Assembly: GCF_028640845.1 (NCBI RefSeq)
Contig: NC_080539.1
Span: forward strand, 102,946,554 to 103,010,553
Length of the DNA stretch: 64,000 nt
Direction of reading: 5' to 3'
From: Ahaetulla prasina
Lineage: Eukaryota; Chordata; Lepidosauria; Squamata; Colubridae
In this document: positions 1 through 12,833 of the stretch, in pieces
How positions within the stretch are numbered: position 1 is the stretch's first letter
Layout: each line of letters begins with the position of its first letter
The notes under the pieces: model-generated
Seen by the model: the letters and a program-made list of their open reading frames with translations, nothing else
Database searches by the model: none
Told to the model about the DNA's origin: nothing
Made by a program: the position numbers and the translations under genes

Positions 1-457
1 AAGTGTTCATGGCAAATCTTGAAACACCTAAGCAAGGTTGGGACGTAGACAGGAGATTATCAAGAACTGAAACCTCAGCACAGTGAAGTATAAGAATTTG
101 AAAAACAAATATTCTTGGGGGAGAATGTCATATTACTATCAAGAAAACAACATGGATTTGTCATTGCTACTAGGGGACTTACTGGTTTACTTGAAGATAC
201 TTCTACAAAGAACTCCCAAGTAGTCCATTCTACTACAAAGATTTCTTGTGGTTTAATCATTTAACTTTAAATTAAACTTTAAAAAGTTTATTTTTATTCT
301 ATTGTAAGAAAAATAAAATGATCATGTGTACTTCAACACTAATTGATCAATTAATGACATGAGTGGCTCAGGTTACTAAAAATGTTCTCTATAGATTCAA
401 TGGAGAAGTCCTAAATATAATGGCTATTAAAAATACTATAAATACTGTAATCTAGAA

Positions 458-619
458 CAAGGATCTGTCTTCAACCTTGGCAACTTTAAGACTTGTGGAC
501 TTCAACTCCCAGAGTTCCTCAGCCAGCAGAGCTTTGCATATGAACTTTGCAAAGCTGGTTGAGGAACTCTGGGAGTTGAAGTCCACAAGTCTTAAAGTTG
601 CCAAGGTTGGAGACCCCTG
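458..619. mobile_element. hAT-like palindromic MITE, copy A
   Basis: A 162-bp fold-back element. Its inner arms (GACTTGTGGACTTCAACTCC and the reverse complement) face each other around a short centre. Perfect 8-bp target duplications ATCTAGAA flank it (450-457 and 620-627). The 8-bp TSD and CAGGGG-type ends indicate the hAT superfamily. It encodes no protein. Two relatives occur at 45281-45420 and 50817-50889. Confidence 0.88.
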
Positions 620-1957
620 ATCTAGAAGGCAGGAGTGGTTGTCTAGCATTGTACCCCTGGACTCTACGTCCCTAGAGGAATAATGAATTCTCTCGTGCAT
701 TTTATGCTTTGTGCAGTACCTGCTGTTGGAAGCGTTCCATGTGTGAGAAGTGAAATAGCTTCTTCCTCAAAAACATGATATTTGAAGTAATATAAAACAA
801 AGCTTTTCTGACTAGTAGCTCTGCTATAAAAATGGCATGGAAAATAGACAACCATAATTAAAAGAAAATATCAGAATCCTATTCAGTGAAAAATCAGCAT
901 AAAATGTTATGAAGAGTCAGAAGATTGAGTTTGTGATTGTACTGTGGTTTGTGTTATTACAGCAAAAGTTTTCAGAGTTGTATAAATGTAGTACCGCATA
1001 CCACATATACCATAGCTACATGGAGACTTGGAGTAATGCATTATGATATGTAAATTGTGTAACCACATTTTCAAGACTTGATCACGTAGTTTACTCCGAT
1101 CCTGCTAAAAGGAAAATGACAAACTTTTCTATATTTATTTATTTATTGTCATCATGGCTCTGGGTGGCTACCAGGAATTAAACATCACAATGTTACAACA
1201 ACATCGCAGTATCCCAATAAATTCTATAACCCATATGAACAGATACTAAACATTCCACATAATTCCAGATACATAAGAATGCGGGGGAAATTAATACTTT
1301 GGCTGATGTGCTACATATATTGAGGCTTCCTAGTCTACATGCAAAACCAAACTTCAGCATTTTGTTAAATGCACAAACCTTCTTTGAAATAGACTGAATT
1401 GGGACACACAATTACACCAGAAAAAAAATACAAGCAAGGTGTTTTAAAAAGCAGCTTTTACAGTTCTATAGGTGGCTTTCAGAACTGCATAATCTTCATA
1501 ATCTATGTAATAAAAGGTTCTGCCGATGTATTCTTTGCTGCCTGCAATATTCTCTTTGTTAACAAAGACTTCATTTACTAGAAGTTTTGAATTTCCTGCA
1601 TTATTTAAGTGAGATAAGTAACTATGTAACATGATGAATTCAAGAGATGATGAGAAAACAATCAAGCTTGGTTATCTGGCATAATCCTGCACTTTTAATT
1701 TAATTGCAAAACTTGCCATTCTACTCTGTTCAGAAGATTGCAATTAACATCTTTCTCAGATGGAATTCAGTTGCTGGTCTCAGTCAAAACAGTTTTATGT
1801 TTCAAGGAATTGACTTACAGCACATTTGAATATGCTTTTCTTTAAATCGTACTTGCTTGTCTGCTTTTGAGAAAGAACAGAGAAACCAGATAAGAGTTAA
1901 TGAATAAACTGAGATTAGAAAAATCCCAAATTTGGTTGGGTTGGAATTTTATACGAG

Positions 1958-1976
1958 GGGTGTGTGTGTGTGTGTT

Positions 1977-2014
<38 letters not shown>

Positions 2015-2015
2015 A
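1958..2015. repeat. (GT)n then (GA)n microsatellite
   Basis: Runs of GT followed by GA with minor interruptions. It generates spurious low-complexity ORFs on both strands. Confidence 0.95.
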
Positions 2016-2478
2016 ATATTTTCTTGTTTTTCATTGATAAGTATTATGTCGGAACTAGGAACCTTTTCCCCCTGTAAAATCCACTGTAAGATTTTAATAA
2101 GATGTTGCAATACATGTACAAAAAGTGCAAACCCTGCATTGTGAGAAACTTTGCAGATACCTCTATATTTTACTTCTGTATCAACAATGTAACTCTGATA
2201 ACTTCTAATCAAAGACCATAGGAGAAGTTTCTACTTCATTTGAACGATTCCATATATCTTTAAAGAGCTAAGTGATTTCATGTTCATAGGCATCTTAAAT
2301 TTCATCTAAAGTCAGGCACTGTGTGTTTTGTAATACAAATTTAAACTATAATAAATTAACATAATATGTGTGAATCCAAGTAGTGTGGCCTATTGTAATT
2401 GAAAGATGGAATGTATTATCAAAGAGTAGATTTTCTAAGTGCCATCTAGGGTATTTTTTGGTATGGTACCACCCAGGG

Positions 2479-2640
2479 ATGGTTCTACTTACCTTTACTA
2501 CCAGTTTACAACAGGACCATGCGCGCTTCTGTGCAGAAACTTCCTGATGGCGTCCGGGTCAGTGGGCGGAGCCTCCCGCTGGTTTTACTACCGGTTCTTG
2601 CGAACCAGTCCAAACCAGGGGCAACCCACCACTGGTACCG
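2479..2640. repeat. GC-rich interspersed repeat, copy 1
   Basis: It contains GTGGGCGGAGCCTCCCGC and two ACCGGTTCT/ACCAGT-type motifs. The same vocabulary recurs at about 37060-37235 (GTGGGCGGAGCCTCCCGCCG) and, in the opposite orientation, at about 43950-44185. It is a moderately CpG-rich non-coding family, probably a SINE or MITE. I cannot name it. Confidence 0.6.
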
Positions 2641-2919
2641 CCATAACCAGTTTATGGCCTGGGATCACCACAGTCAGTTTATGCCATAAACTTTCAACTT
2701 TGGTTTTCAGATTTTGATACTTTCTGATCTTTTTCGATTATTCTTCTTTCTCTTCATATTGCCATATCAATTAGCCACATTTTCTTCTTTTCAACTATTA
2801 AAGAGGATAAAACTAGCTACAGATGAGTTCTCCTTGGAACTATTTGTACTTCTTGTTTGGAATTTACGTGTAACTCAACAACAGTTCATGGTATCTTATA
2901 TTTTCTCCACCACTTACAG

Positions 2920-3047
2920 AATGTGACAAACTTCGGAGAGATGGCTATAGAAGTTCTCAATACTATTCTCAGGGTCCAACATTTTCATCTTCATCCAACA
3001 CAATCTATGGAAGTTATCAAGATGATTACGAAGAAATTGAACAGAAG
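2920..3047 (+). CDS. NHSL1: NHSL1 internal coding exon (first NHSL1 exon in window)
   Basis: A 128-nt exon follows the acceptor CACTTACAG and ends at the donor AAG|GTGAGA. It enters with two bases of a split codon and leaves in phase 0. The 42 complete codons read CDKLRRDGYRSSQYYSQGP and onward to EEIEQK. The CDKLRRDGYR..SQYYSQGPTF block is a hallmark of the NHS/NHSL family, near the N-terminus just after the WAVE-homology region. The following acidic stretch (YQDDYEEIEQ) also matches the family in character. Exons encoding the protein N-terminus must lie upstream of position 1, because no start-bearing exon could be found at 1-2919. The minus-strand and other-frame ORFs here are shadows. The family and exon calls are firm. 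NHSL1 rather than NHS or NHSL2 is chosen mainly from the rest of the protein and the HEBP2 neighbour. Confidence 0.9.
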
Positions 3048-3662
3048 GTGAGACAGCAGAGTCTTGAAAAAAACAAATGAAAATATTGCAGAAAAGTTGA
3101 ATAAACACACGAGATATATACTGTAATGTTCCATATTTGAAAACGATAAACCAGCTTTTAAAATGTCCCAAAAGCATCTTGTTTGAGTTCTTTAGAATAG
3201 TTTAATTTGCAGGGGGGAAAATTACTGTGCAGATACTCAGGTACTATTTCAAACAAAAGCTCTGATTTAAAAACTGGCTAGGTTAGGTTTTGCCGCTTTT
3301 ATGAACAAATAGAAAGAACTATTGTTCCCTTGTAAATACTCTGGCTTTGTAGTGATCACATTGTCCCATAGAACGTACCATAAATGACAGGACCACTCCT
3401 TTATTGGCTTTCCCTTGTTTGTTCTTTGATATGTACGGTGTGAACACAATGTGATTGTCTTCTTTATTCTATTACTTGTTTGAATTATTTGTGCCACAAT
3501 GAATTGATAATATCATATCTTTGTAACATCTGTCCCTTATGGAGCATTTAATTAGTTAATTTATTTATATGTCATGTACTCCCAAATAGGCATGACTTCT
3601 CTAAAAGAAAATCTAATGAGTAAAAAATATATTTTGAGATGTTTCTTTTAAAAAAATAGTAA

Positions 3663-3930
3663 AGAAGAATAGAATAGAATAGAATTTTTTCTTGGCCAAG
3701 TGTGATTGGACACACAAGGAATTTGTCTTGGTGCATTGCTCTCAGTGTACATAAAAGAAAAGATACCTTCATCAAGGTACAACACTTACAACACTTAGTG
3801 ATAGTCATAGGATACAAATTTAACATTTAATGATACAACACTTAATGATAGTCATAGGCTAAAAATAAGCAATCAGGAAACAATATCAACATAAATCGTA
3901 ATGATACAAGCAACAAAGTTACAATCATAC
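3663..3930 (-). mobile_element. LINE 3' end with AATAG tail, copy 1
   Basis: The (GAATA)n start is followed by TTGGCCAAGTGTGATTGGAC and AATTTGTCTTGGTGCAT. The same 3' end recurs at 24318-24590 (reverse) and in the forward copy ending near 51028. The orientation call follows that forward copy. The clade is probably CR1 or L2; the exact family is unknown to me. Confidence 0.7.
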
Positions 3931-4044
3931 AGTCATAAGTGGAAGGAGTAAAGAAGAAGCGGTCCATGAAGAGAGAGGGAAGGACTACTAGAGTAGATGA
4001 CAGCAATATTGTATATTATATCTATTATTTATATATAAACAGAA

Positions 4045-4049
<5 letters not shown>

Positions 4050-4139
<90 letters not shown>
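4050..4139. repeat. (TA)n microsatellite
   Basis: About 90 bp of nearly pure TA, followed by a short GA run ending near 4155. It is the source of the spurious Ile/Tyr-rich ORFs here. Such tracts are prone to sequencing and assembly length errors. Confidence 0.97.
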
Positions 4140-4675
4140 GGAGAGAGAGAGAGATAAGACAATATCTGAACAATATCAGGAAGAATTAAAGAACATTAAA
4201 AAAATAAATTAAAAAAATATTTGACAACTTTTTCAAAGGCTGAACAATTTGGAATTATAAAGATGTTCTTCCTATATTGATGAGGAGGCATCTCCTCATC
4301 TGAATTTTATTTATTAAATTTATTTACTGCTCATCTTATTACAGGGTAACTCTGGGCATTTTACAATCTGAGTTTATTTTTCACATAACTAAACAGGCTC
4401 ATATATTAATACCAAATTGAAAGGTAACATCAACACTTGGTACTGACCTTGTTGAACAGCAAATCAGTGTAGATCATTCACTATCAAAATAATATAGTCC
4501 AATGGGTTACATCAGTCAGCAACATGGCTGCTACATGTGGCAAATGAGGCATTTACAGCTGTTCCCAAATCAGGTTGACTTTGATATGCCTACATCTTAT
4601 GCAGTAAATATAATTATGCCAATCCTGCAGTCAAAACCATTATCAGCTGAAGATCTGGAATCTTCTGTGGACCAT

Positions 4676-4880
4676 TTATTTATTTTATTTATTTATTTTA
4701 TTAGATTTTTATACCGCCCTTCTCCCGAAGGACTCAGGGCGGTGTACAGCCAAAATAGTAAAAAACCCACAATATACACATTAAAACAAAACTTAAAACC
4801 AAGCATATAACTTACATGGCCAAAATTTAAAACAATTTAAAACCCTAAGATACATAAAAACCCCAATTTAAAAATTTAAT
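4676..4880 (-). mobile_element. L2-clade LINE 3' tail
   Basis: ATACCGCCCTTCTCCCGAAG and GACTCAGGGCGG are the reverse complement of the tail of the L2-clade element at 45888-47065 (CCTGAGTCCTTCGGGAGAAG). Confidence 0.75.
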
Positions 4881-5349
4881 AAAAAAAATAATTAAAAATG
4901 AAGGAGTCTCTAGCTAGAGACAGCTTTTTCAGGCAGAATGTTTTATTTTCCAGAACATACTAAATTCCAAACTAGTCTTCATTTTGAGTCATACTACAGA
5001 TAATCCTTGTTTAACCACCACAATTGGGACTGTAAGCTTGGAAACTACCATTATGCTCATATAATCTGACTTCAATTTCCTTTGCTTTAAAGACCTGTGA
5101 AGGTTGTAAATGCAAGGATTGGCCAGAAAGTTACATTTTCATCACCGTTGTAACTGAGAATGGTCACTATACTAGGTGGTTGCTAAACATGGGCTACCTG
5201 TACACCCATCTTAATTTATTCTCATTTTGATTACCCTCGGTCATTTCAATTAACAAAAGAGATTTTTTTTGCCATTTTCCCAAATGCTGGGAAAATGGGA
5301 ATTCGGGGCAGTGCTACAGGGCCTAAAAGACCCAAAGAATAAATCTCTC

Positions 5350-5900
5350 TTCTGCATACCAGATTGATAAGCTTGTGGCAATGAATCTTCAAAAAGGCCT
5401 GTCCTTCTTATTGAAGTATCTCGTCAGGTTCATAATAAGAAAGTTAGTCCCTTAGATAATCAGACCTACTTTTGAAAGTAATCTTAAACAGTGTCTGATA
5501 GACAGTTGTCAGCCAGTGTAGCTTAGCAGTCTAGCTACAGTATTTTGCACTAGCAGCAATTTCTGGTCACTTTTCAAAGATAGCCTCACCACGGCATATT
5601 ATAGTAGTCTGGTAGAATTGTAACCAAGTATACAAATAAGAGTTGCCAAGTACAGTATGCTCAAGAAGGACCAAAGGTGATGCATTAGCTACAATTGTGC
5701 AAATATAAATGTTCTCAACCACTGGTAATTGTCAAGCATTATTGCATGGAAGTTTGATCCTGAACAGATGTAACCTTTAGCTGAGATGTGTTTTCTTTGG
5801 TGTTCATATGATGAGCTACTTGCTTGTAGAAGATAAGGTTGCTAGTTACCCATATGTGAGAAGCACTGAAAGACCTTGGTGAAGAAAAAGAGTTGATTAT
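5350..5900 (-). mobile_element. Degenerate LINE relic
   Basis: Phrases such as TATTATAGTAGTCTGGTAGA and AGCCAGTGTAGCTTAGCAG recall the reverse strand of old L2/CR1-like reptile LINEs. It is heavily decayed with no ORF. The boundaries are approximate. Confidence 0.4.
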
Positions 5901-7953
5901 CTGTAACTATGGGTCTTGAAGAGATCATATGTGCATTCAGGCAACCCACTCACCATCCCCATTTATTTTGGATAAATTCGGATGCTTCTTGTACCTGCTG
6001 TATTGTCTCAGGGAAGTAGAAGAGAAACCTTGAGCATGAATAGTGAAACTTCTTTCCTGCCAAAATATTTCTCACGTTTGGAAAATTCCCAAGAAAGACT
6101 GCGTGAATGCACATAGGAGCATTCAAAGAGCCAATTACAGGTAAGCAACCTGTTCATCGAAGTAACAAACAGTGTAGTAATTTGCTTGAAAGTTTCAGTA
6201 AACAGAATGGGTCTTTTTTCTAACAAAAACATCACAAAGATTTTTACTATGAAAATATTTCAGCTTCCTGTTTATAGGTAATTTTTCATTAAAAGAATAC
6301 CTGCACATTAGTACTTACAAATAAAATTTTAAAATCTAATTAATATGCTTCATAGAATACTTGTTATGTTAGTTTATATATTATAAATCAGTACAGGAGG
6401 CTTTAGCACAAAACAGTAAACTAAAATATTGAGTGGGTCATTTTACAGAAAGAAAACTGGGTTTATGCATCATTGACTCATCCCCCCCTTCCCTCTTCCT
6501 TTAATCAACTTGCTCTATTCTAGCAGCTTTCTCTGTGCATCAGTTATTGTTTCCTTCCCAAACACTAATGTGTGGTTCAGCTCCCATTGCTGCATGTTTT
6601 CCAACCTCTAAAAATGCTTGGGTTTCCATTTATATAGAGGAAATCTGTTCTTATTCATGTTGTACCTCTACTTCTTCTCATTTAATTGGCAAGGTAAAGA
6701 CCAGGTCATTGTTCAGTGTGGATGTAGGCAGCTCAGCAAGAACAAGAAACGGGGCAGGAAAGTCATTTTATTTTGGTGAATATGTGTGGGGGGGGTTGTA
6801 AATCAAGAAATTTGGCATGGAGAAGATTAGAGAGCATTAATGTTCTGCAGAACCTTCCACCATGAAGTAAGCAACAACCTTTTTATGGCCAAAAGTCATA
6901 GTTTACGTATGGGGTAGTTGAAGGCTAAGTAGATGGGGACCATGTCACATGTGGACAGGGATAATTTCATACGTTTAGTAACCTTTCATTTTTAATCCTT
7001 ATATTCCCATTTTAGAGTTTATACTACAATTTTCATGCATTTCTTCTTTAAAATAGGTAGAAATGAGATCACTGGTTTTAAGCCACTGGATCCTAGGGCC
7101 ACAAAAAAAGAAGAGTTAGGATGCCTGTAGCTCTGAGGCTGCAGATTATTTGCCCCTGACATGTTCAGCTTTTGTTCTCTACATCCTTTTAGTTTATATA
7201 GCACTAACTAAAGGCTTGATAATCAAATACTGTACACTGAGGAGGTGGATAAGAGCTGCTGATGGAAAAATGTATGACATGTACTGGTTGATGTAACAAT
7301 GGCAACCATTTTCATGGAAACTCAAATCTATATTGTAATTCTTATAACTGAGACATAATTTTAAAATATTAAATATTGTGCGTGGTTTCACCACATTTAA
7401 ATGGAAATCTGTGAAATTACTTGACTGCTCTATTAATCCAACGTTCATGATTGTTTTGAAAAGCAGAGGTATAGAGCCCATAATAGTTCAGGAATGGGTG
7501 ATTTGAAAGATCACTATTCAGGACCCTTCTCTGGTTGTCAGAGAAGATAATATGGTCTATATAGATAATGTCTTTGACCTGATATAGGCATAATTGTATA
7601 TTATTTTGACTTACCGGTAGTTCTGGATTATCGTTATGCACAGATATGTAATCCCTGGCACAAGTTGAGGTGTTTGCCATGTTAAGACTTGATGATGCTA
7701 ATTTAAATACAGTTCCCACTTGTAAACACACTGAATTGGTTGATCCAGTAATATTCCTTTTTCTGTTCCTCTCTTGCACTCATTATACGTTCTGTGGAAA
7801 AGGTGTGTTTGCATATAATAACTGGTTTTTTTTTTATAAAATTATTTGTTCTGTGATGTGGATACTGTGTCGTCGTCTGTTTTTTATGTCTGTGTGTTTT
7901 CATTATTTTCTCTTCGTCACTCATTTGCTTTCTTTTTCTCTCTCACCCAACAG

Positions 7954-8025
7954 TCTAGTCTGTTAGACTGCCTCCCTCAGTCTTGCTTAAGTGCCTGCTG
8001 TTGTTTGATGTCATGGACGATCAAG
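7954..8025 (+). CDS. NHSL1: Candidate NHSL1 cassette exon, 72 nt, phase 0-0
   Basis: A strong polypyrimidine tract (TTTCTTTTTCTCTCTCACCCAACAG) precedes this segment and AAG|GTATCAAG follows it. It is exactly 72 nt with no stop in phase 0, which is the phase left by the exon at 2920-3047 and needed by the one at 12834-13026. It would insert 24 residues rich in Cys and Leu (begins SSLLDCLPQS, ends MSWTIK) between the EEIEQK and CSTPSPEEE segments. Alternative exons at this position are plausible for NHS-family genes, but I cannot confirm a match from memory. The splice signals and frame are seen in the sequence; use of the exon is inference. Confidence 0.45.
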
Positions 8026-8567
8026 GTATCAAGCCCCCTCCAGAATCATCCAGCTGTAATATCCGCAGTCTGATGCTATTGTCACATTAGAGTATCCTCC
8101 TCTTAACACTGCTCTTATTTTAAAAATTACTCCTGCTGCTTTATTTCATGTCACAGGGAAAACACTGTGCAGTAACTCTAAATTCTCTAATCCTTTTAAA
8201 AATATTATTTCATTTCTTAGCAAACTTGAACCGGGGTTTTTTTTTTTGCTGTCCTGGTTTTTTTTTTTCCTGTTTTCTAAATGGGCATTGTGGAAAGTTA
8301 CTAACTTGCAGAAAGCGTTGTACGTTTTGTCATAAAATTGAATTTCCAAACTAATTTAAGTTCAAAACTTTCTTAAAACCTTTCATGTAAGAATGAACAG
8401 TGACAAACTCTTAGGGTCTTGCTTAATTCATACATCTTACAGAAGAACCTTATGCAATTTCCAAATCTCCTTTTTGGCGTCCCTGAATCCTTCTCTGAAT
8501 GTGACTGTAAGAAATCAGAATATTCGTATGTTGTTTTGAGACTTGAATGGCTCAGTTTTTATAAATA

Positions 8568-8570
8568 TAG

Positions 8571-8628
<58 letters not shown>
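8568..8628. repeat. (GA)n microsatellite
   Basis: About 60 bp of GA with few interruptions. Confidence 0.97.
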
Positions 8629-8634
<6 letters not shown>

Positions 8635-10814
8635 AAGACATCTTTAGTCATCCAAGGTTCAGCCTGGCTTCTGATCATCAAAAAACAAATTTTATTGTTG
8701 TTTTATATAGTTCTTGTGATGTAATTGTAGATTTCAAAAAGGAGAAAGTAATCAGAAAGCTGTTGCTTGAATATTTTCTAAATTGGTATTTTCTAAGAAA
8801 AATGTTGGTGATAGTGATCGGAACAGTAGCCCTGCTAGATTAACTCAATGCTCATCCTAATCCATAATTACGTTTCACATTATCAACTGTAGGATGTTCG
8901 TACCAGAAGATGGAGAATCTTCTGACAGATGTCTTCTATCATTGTTCCCCTGAAATTATTTTGAAGTATAGCACCTTCAGTGAAAAACATACTGCCCTCA
9001 TTAAATCTTAAGATTAATAGTTTTTGATAGATACATCCTCCATTAATTTATTCAGTCCCCCTTAAAGACAATAAAAGTTTGTGAACTCTTGAATTTTTAA
9101 TACTTCTAAATCAATATGACATCTCTTTATTTACTGGTAGTTTTAGAACTTGTTTGGAGAGCAGATCACACTTTAGGTCATATTTATGCAGGATTATTGA
9201 AAATTCAAAAGAGTTCATAAACTTTTAAGCACCATTGTACAAAGATTAAATAGGACTTTGATATATGTATTATATTTATTGATATGACTGCATTTTGTAA
9301 TGAACTTTGCATGAAAGAAATTTTGATTTATATAGATCCCCAATTAAAATATAGTTCTATGTGCTACAACATCATCCTTTCTTTGATAAGACTATGTACA
9401 ACAGATGCACTTGGAAATCTGTATCGAGAAAAATATATATTAATATATAGGATCCTAAAGACATCAGAGTAAGAGCACAATTCTGCAAGGCACAGTTCCT
9501 GAATCTATTTTGACAGTCCAAGTAGATTTCTTGAATATGGAATTGGTTTGTTATGAACTATACAGTGAGGAACTGAATAAATGCAAAATATACAATTTTT
9601 TCAATAGAAAGGCTCTACTTTTGCATTTTCTTTAGTTTCTGGAATTTTTCTACTCATTAATGTGTAGAATTTTAATGTAATGGTTATGGGCATCTTCCTA
9701 TTAAATTAGCTTAGTTGGAATCTTCCCTCATTTAGTGAATACTGGTTGGTTGGTTGATTTGTTTGTTTGTTTGATTGATTGATTACATGTCCCTGGAGAC
9801 AGAAGATAACTGTACATTAGGCTTCTTCTTCTTTGCATTGATCCTACAGAAGAATTCCTAATACCAAAAAAATTCCTTTGTCTAGTTTTATTTGTTCCAA
9901 TAACCTCATATTGGATTTAAATTTCACTCTCCCAAAATATTAAGAATTCTAGAATTGAAATTTTAGGACATTTAGTAGTAGATAACATCAGTGTGTTACT
10001 TCAGCTGCTACAAGCCATCCATGTTTACATTTCGTTATCAGTTGCCATAACACTGAAACTGTTTTTCAGCAACATTCAGATTGGAATGACCTAGAAAAAT
10101 ACCTTTCCTATTAGGCAATGTTAAGACCCCCAAGTGGGATTTGGTCACTAAAAGTAGTGCCTGAATCAAAATACTTTACTGCATTAAAATATTGAGAAAA
10201 TTTTAAAACAGTTTTTTATTAGAAGATATCAATTCCTGTTTAACTGTTCAATAGCAATAACCAAATAAGAAGTTCATTTTTTTCCCTGCTATTATTAATA
10301 TCTTGATAATTTGTTCTGTGGATCCATCATAGATTTCCCACTTTGTCAGCAATCTTGTTATGTTAAAATTTATAAGTGCTCTTAAACAGTGTTTATTTAT
10401 AGCTGTACAGTCCCCTTTCCCCACAAAAGTATAGTTTACTGTTTAATATATGCAATTCTATTTCTTTTCATATTTGAAAAAAAATTCAATTCAGGGGCAT
10501 CAGCTTATGGCAATTACTAATTTTGGAATTGTTAATCAGTATGTTTATGATTATGTTGAAATATGTTGTTGTGGCTTACCACACAGCACCACCATACTTG
10601 AAGTATTATTCCATTCTCAGTGAACCCAAGAGAGAAGAAACATGCCCTTTGGCTATTATTGCATAATAAATAAAAATCCATTCTACTATTTCTATCTTGC
10701 ACTCAAAAAGGATACATTTCTTATTCTTGTGATTCTTATATTCGTATTCTTGCATTCTTTTTTTCCAGTTATATAATTTCAAAACTAGCTCTGACCTGGG
10801 ATTTTTTTTAAAAA

Positions 10815-11250
10815 GAAATAAGTTGATTATAAGAGCAACAAAGATGATTAGGGGACTGGAGGCTAAAACATATGAAGAACGGTTGCAGGAACTCGGTATG
10901 TCTAGTTTAATAAAAAGAAGGACTAGGGGAGACATGATAGCAGTGTTCCAATATCTCAGGGGTTGCCACAAAGAAGAGGGAGTCTGGCTGTTCTCCAAAG
11001 CACCTGAGGGTAGAACAAGAAGCAATGGGTGGAAACTGATCAAGGAAAGAAGCAACTTAGAACTAAGGAGAAATTTCCTGACAGTTAGAACAATTAATAA
11101 GTGGAACGACTTGCCTGCAGAAGTTGTGAATGCTCCAACACTGGAAATTTTAAAGAAAATGTTGGATAACCATCTGTCTGAGATGGTGTAGGGTTTCCTG
11201 CCTGGGCAGGGGGTTGGACTAGAAGGCCTCCAAGATCCCTTCCAACTCTG
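10815..11250 (+). mobile_element. CR1 LINE 3' fragment (ORF2 C-terminus)
   Basis: The frame at 10823-11191 encodes the C-terminal end of CR1 ORF2: RLQELGMSSLIKRRTRGDMI, then SNGWKLIKERSNLELRRNFL, TINKWNDLPAEVV and LKKMLDNHLSEMV. The CR1 3' UTR follows (GGTTGGACTAGAAGGCCTCC, then CCCTTCCAACTCTG). It is 5'-truncated, as is usual for CR1, and lacks the endonuclease and reverse-transcriptase core. It should not be annotated as a host gene. Confidence 0.92.
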
Positions 11251-11404
11251 TTGTTATATGATATGATATGATATGATATGATATGATATGATATGATACG
11301 ATACGATACGATATGATATGATATGATATGATATATTATATTATATTATATTATATTATATTATATTATATTATATTATATTATATTATATTATATTATA
11401 TATT
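11251..11404. repeat. (ATATG)n / (ATATT)n microsatellite seeded by CR1 tail
   Basis: ATATG (with some ATACG) pentamers shift into ATATT pentamers. The array begins directly at the CR1 3' terminus, consistent with expansion of the CR1 terminal repeat. Confidence 0.95.
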
Positions 11405-12833
11405 ATAAGGTTATCCTGGAAGTAAACAGTAATTCATGATTTATTGTTAAGTTGTTTGTATGACTAAGATTGCTTTGCTTTAGTGCAGCTTCATAATGTG
11501 TATTTTTCCTCCACCAAAGTGTGTGTCGTATTTCAGAAAAACACACACTTCTAAGAGATGAAACAAATGGATATAGCATTTACTGTACAAGTGGTCCTTG
11601 ATTAATTACATAACTGGGACCAGAATTTTCATCACTAAAAGATGTGAATATAAACCACAATATCAAGTCATTGTTTAGATACTGCATTCCCGGCTATTCC
11701 CCAGTTGCCATCACTAAGAGAGGACCTCACGTGATCACGACTTTTGACTTGCTACTGGCTTTCCCATTGACTTTGCTTGTGGAACGCTGGCAGGGAAAGT
11801 TGCGGATCATTTGATTGCGGGACACCGTGGTGGTCAGAAATCTCATTGGGAACTTATGAAAACTGGCATACATATATTAGTTTAATGTTTTGTTGGAGCA
11901 TCACAGTTGTGATGATTTATGATAAAATGTTCATAAATAGGCAAGACTCTAAGAGGCTATTAAGTATTTATGTTCTCACTGAAGTCATTCTCAACTTTTG
12001 GCAGAGTTTTAACCCAAACTGACATAATAACCTGCATTCCTTGATTTGTAGTTTTTCCATTTGCATTTATTATAAAAATTCCTATAAATGTATCCATGGT
12101 AACGTAATTTTGAGACAGACTTTGATCTATTCTCAGTTTTCTTATATAACAAATGCTGTCATTTAGTCAAATTAATGTTGCCATGGACATTTATCAAATC
12201 TTAAGAATATATTAACTGTTGGGAGTATAAAGGTTGCATAGTAGTTTCAATATCTTCTCAAGTGTTCATAATCTGTGACACTCTGCAACTTCCTGTCTCC
12301 CAAGATACTTTGTTGTTGTGAGAAAAAAATGGAGTATGCGATTCCATGATGAAATCCAAAACAATCACTTTTCTAATATATCACTGTTGCTAAAGTTAAA
12401 GCTAATCAATTTTTTAAAAAAATAAGAAAGCCCCAAATGAGTTCCAAAAAGTGAAAATATTGCAGAAAAACTAACCTATTGCTTATAGATTAATAGACTT
12501 ATAGTTGTTGTCTTTAAGAACAAATATACTAATGGAATGAATCATTACATGTTTGATTACTTTCTTACTAAATACTTTAGTAAGAAATTGAACCGTGGAT
12601 TACTCTTGTCTTGGCTATTAAAAATCTTCTGCAAAACTGTCATAAGAAATTGAGTCAGGTGTCAAAAACATGTTTTCAAATTCTGTCACAATGTCTTGTT
12701 CACAGGAGAAATGCTTTATTTAAAATAAGGTCGTGTGTAGCTGGAAAAATGTCTAATTTATCTTTTGCTACAATTTTTTAAAGCGGATTTTAAAAAATCC
12801 CTACAATTAATGATATACTGGGTTTTTTTATAG

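Larger units (their letters stand above)
1..2919 (+). other. NHSL1 intron, upstream part
   Basis: AT-rich intronic sequence with no further coding exon that I can support. It holds a hAT-like MITE (458-619), a short LINE-tail-like tract near 1130-1175, a GT/GA microsatellite (1958-2015) and one copy of a GC-rich repeat (about 2479-2640). The remainder shows nothing recognisable. Confidence 0.6.
3048..7953 (+). other. NHSL1 intron
   Basis: Non-coding. It contains a LINE 3' end (about 3663-3930, reverse), a long (TA)n tract (about 4050-4139), an L2-clade tail (about 4676-4880, reverse), a half-copy of the TAGTCC-type MITE (about 4985-5200) and a degenerate LINE relic (about 5350-5900). The stretch 6000-7900 shows nothing recognisable beyond AT-rich DNA. 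Confidence 0.55.
8026..12833 (+). other. NHSL1 intron
   Basis: Holds a (GA)n microsatellite (8568-8628), a CR1 fragment with a seeded microsatellite (10815-11410) and a partial TAGTCC-type MITE (about 11585-11890). The rest, including 8630-10800, is AT-rich with no recognisable feature. Confidence 0.55.

Noticed and set aside
3939..4173. Ile/Tyr-repeat proteins on both strands
   Set aside because: They are translations of a (TA)n microsatellite.
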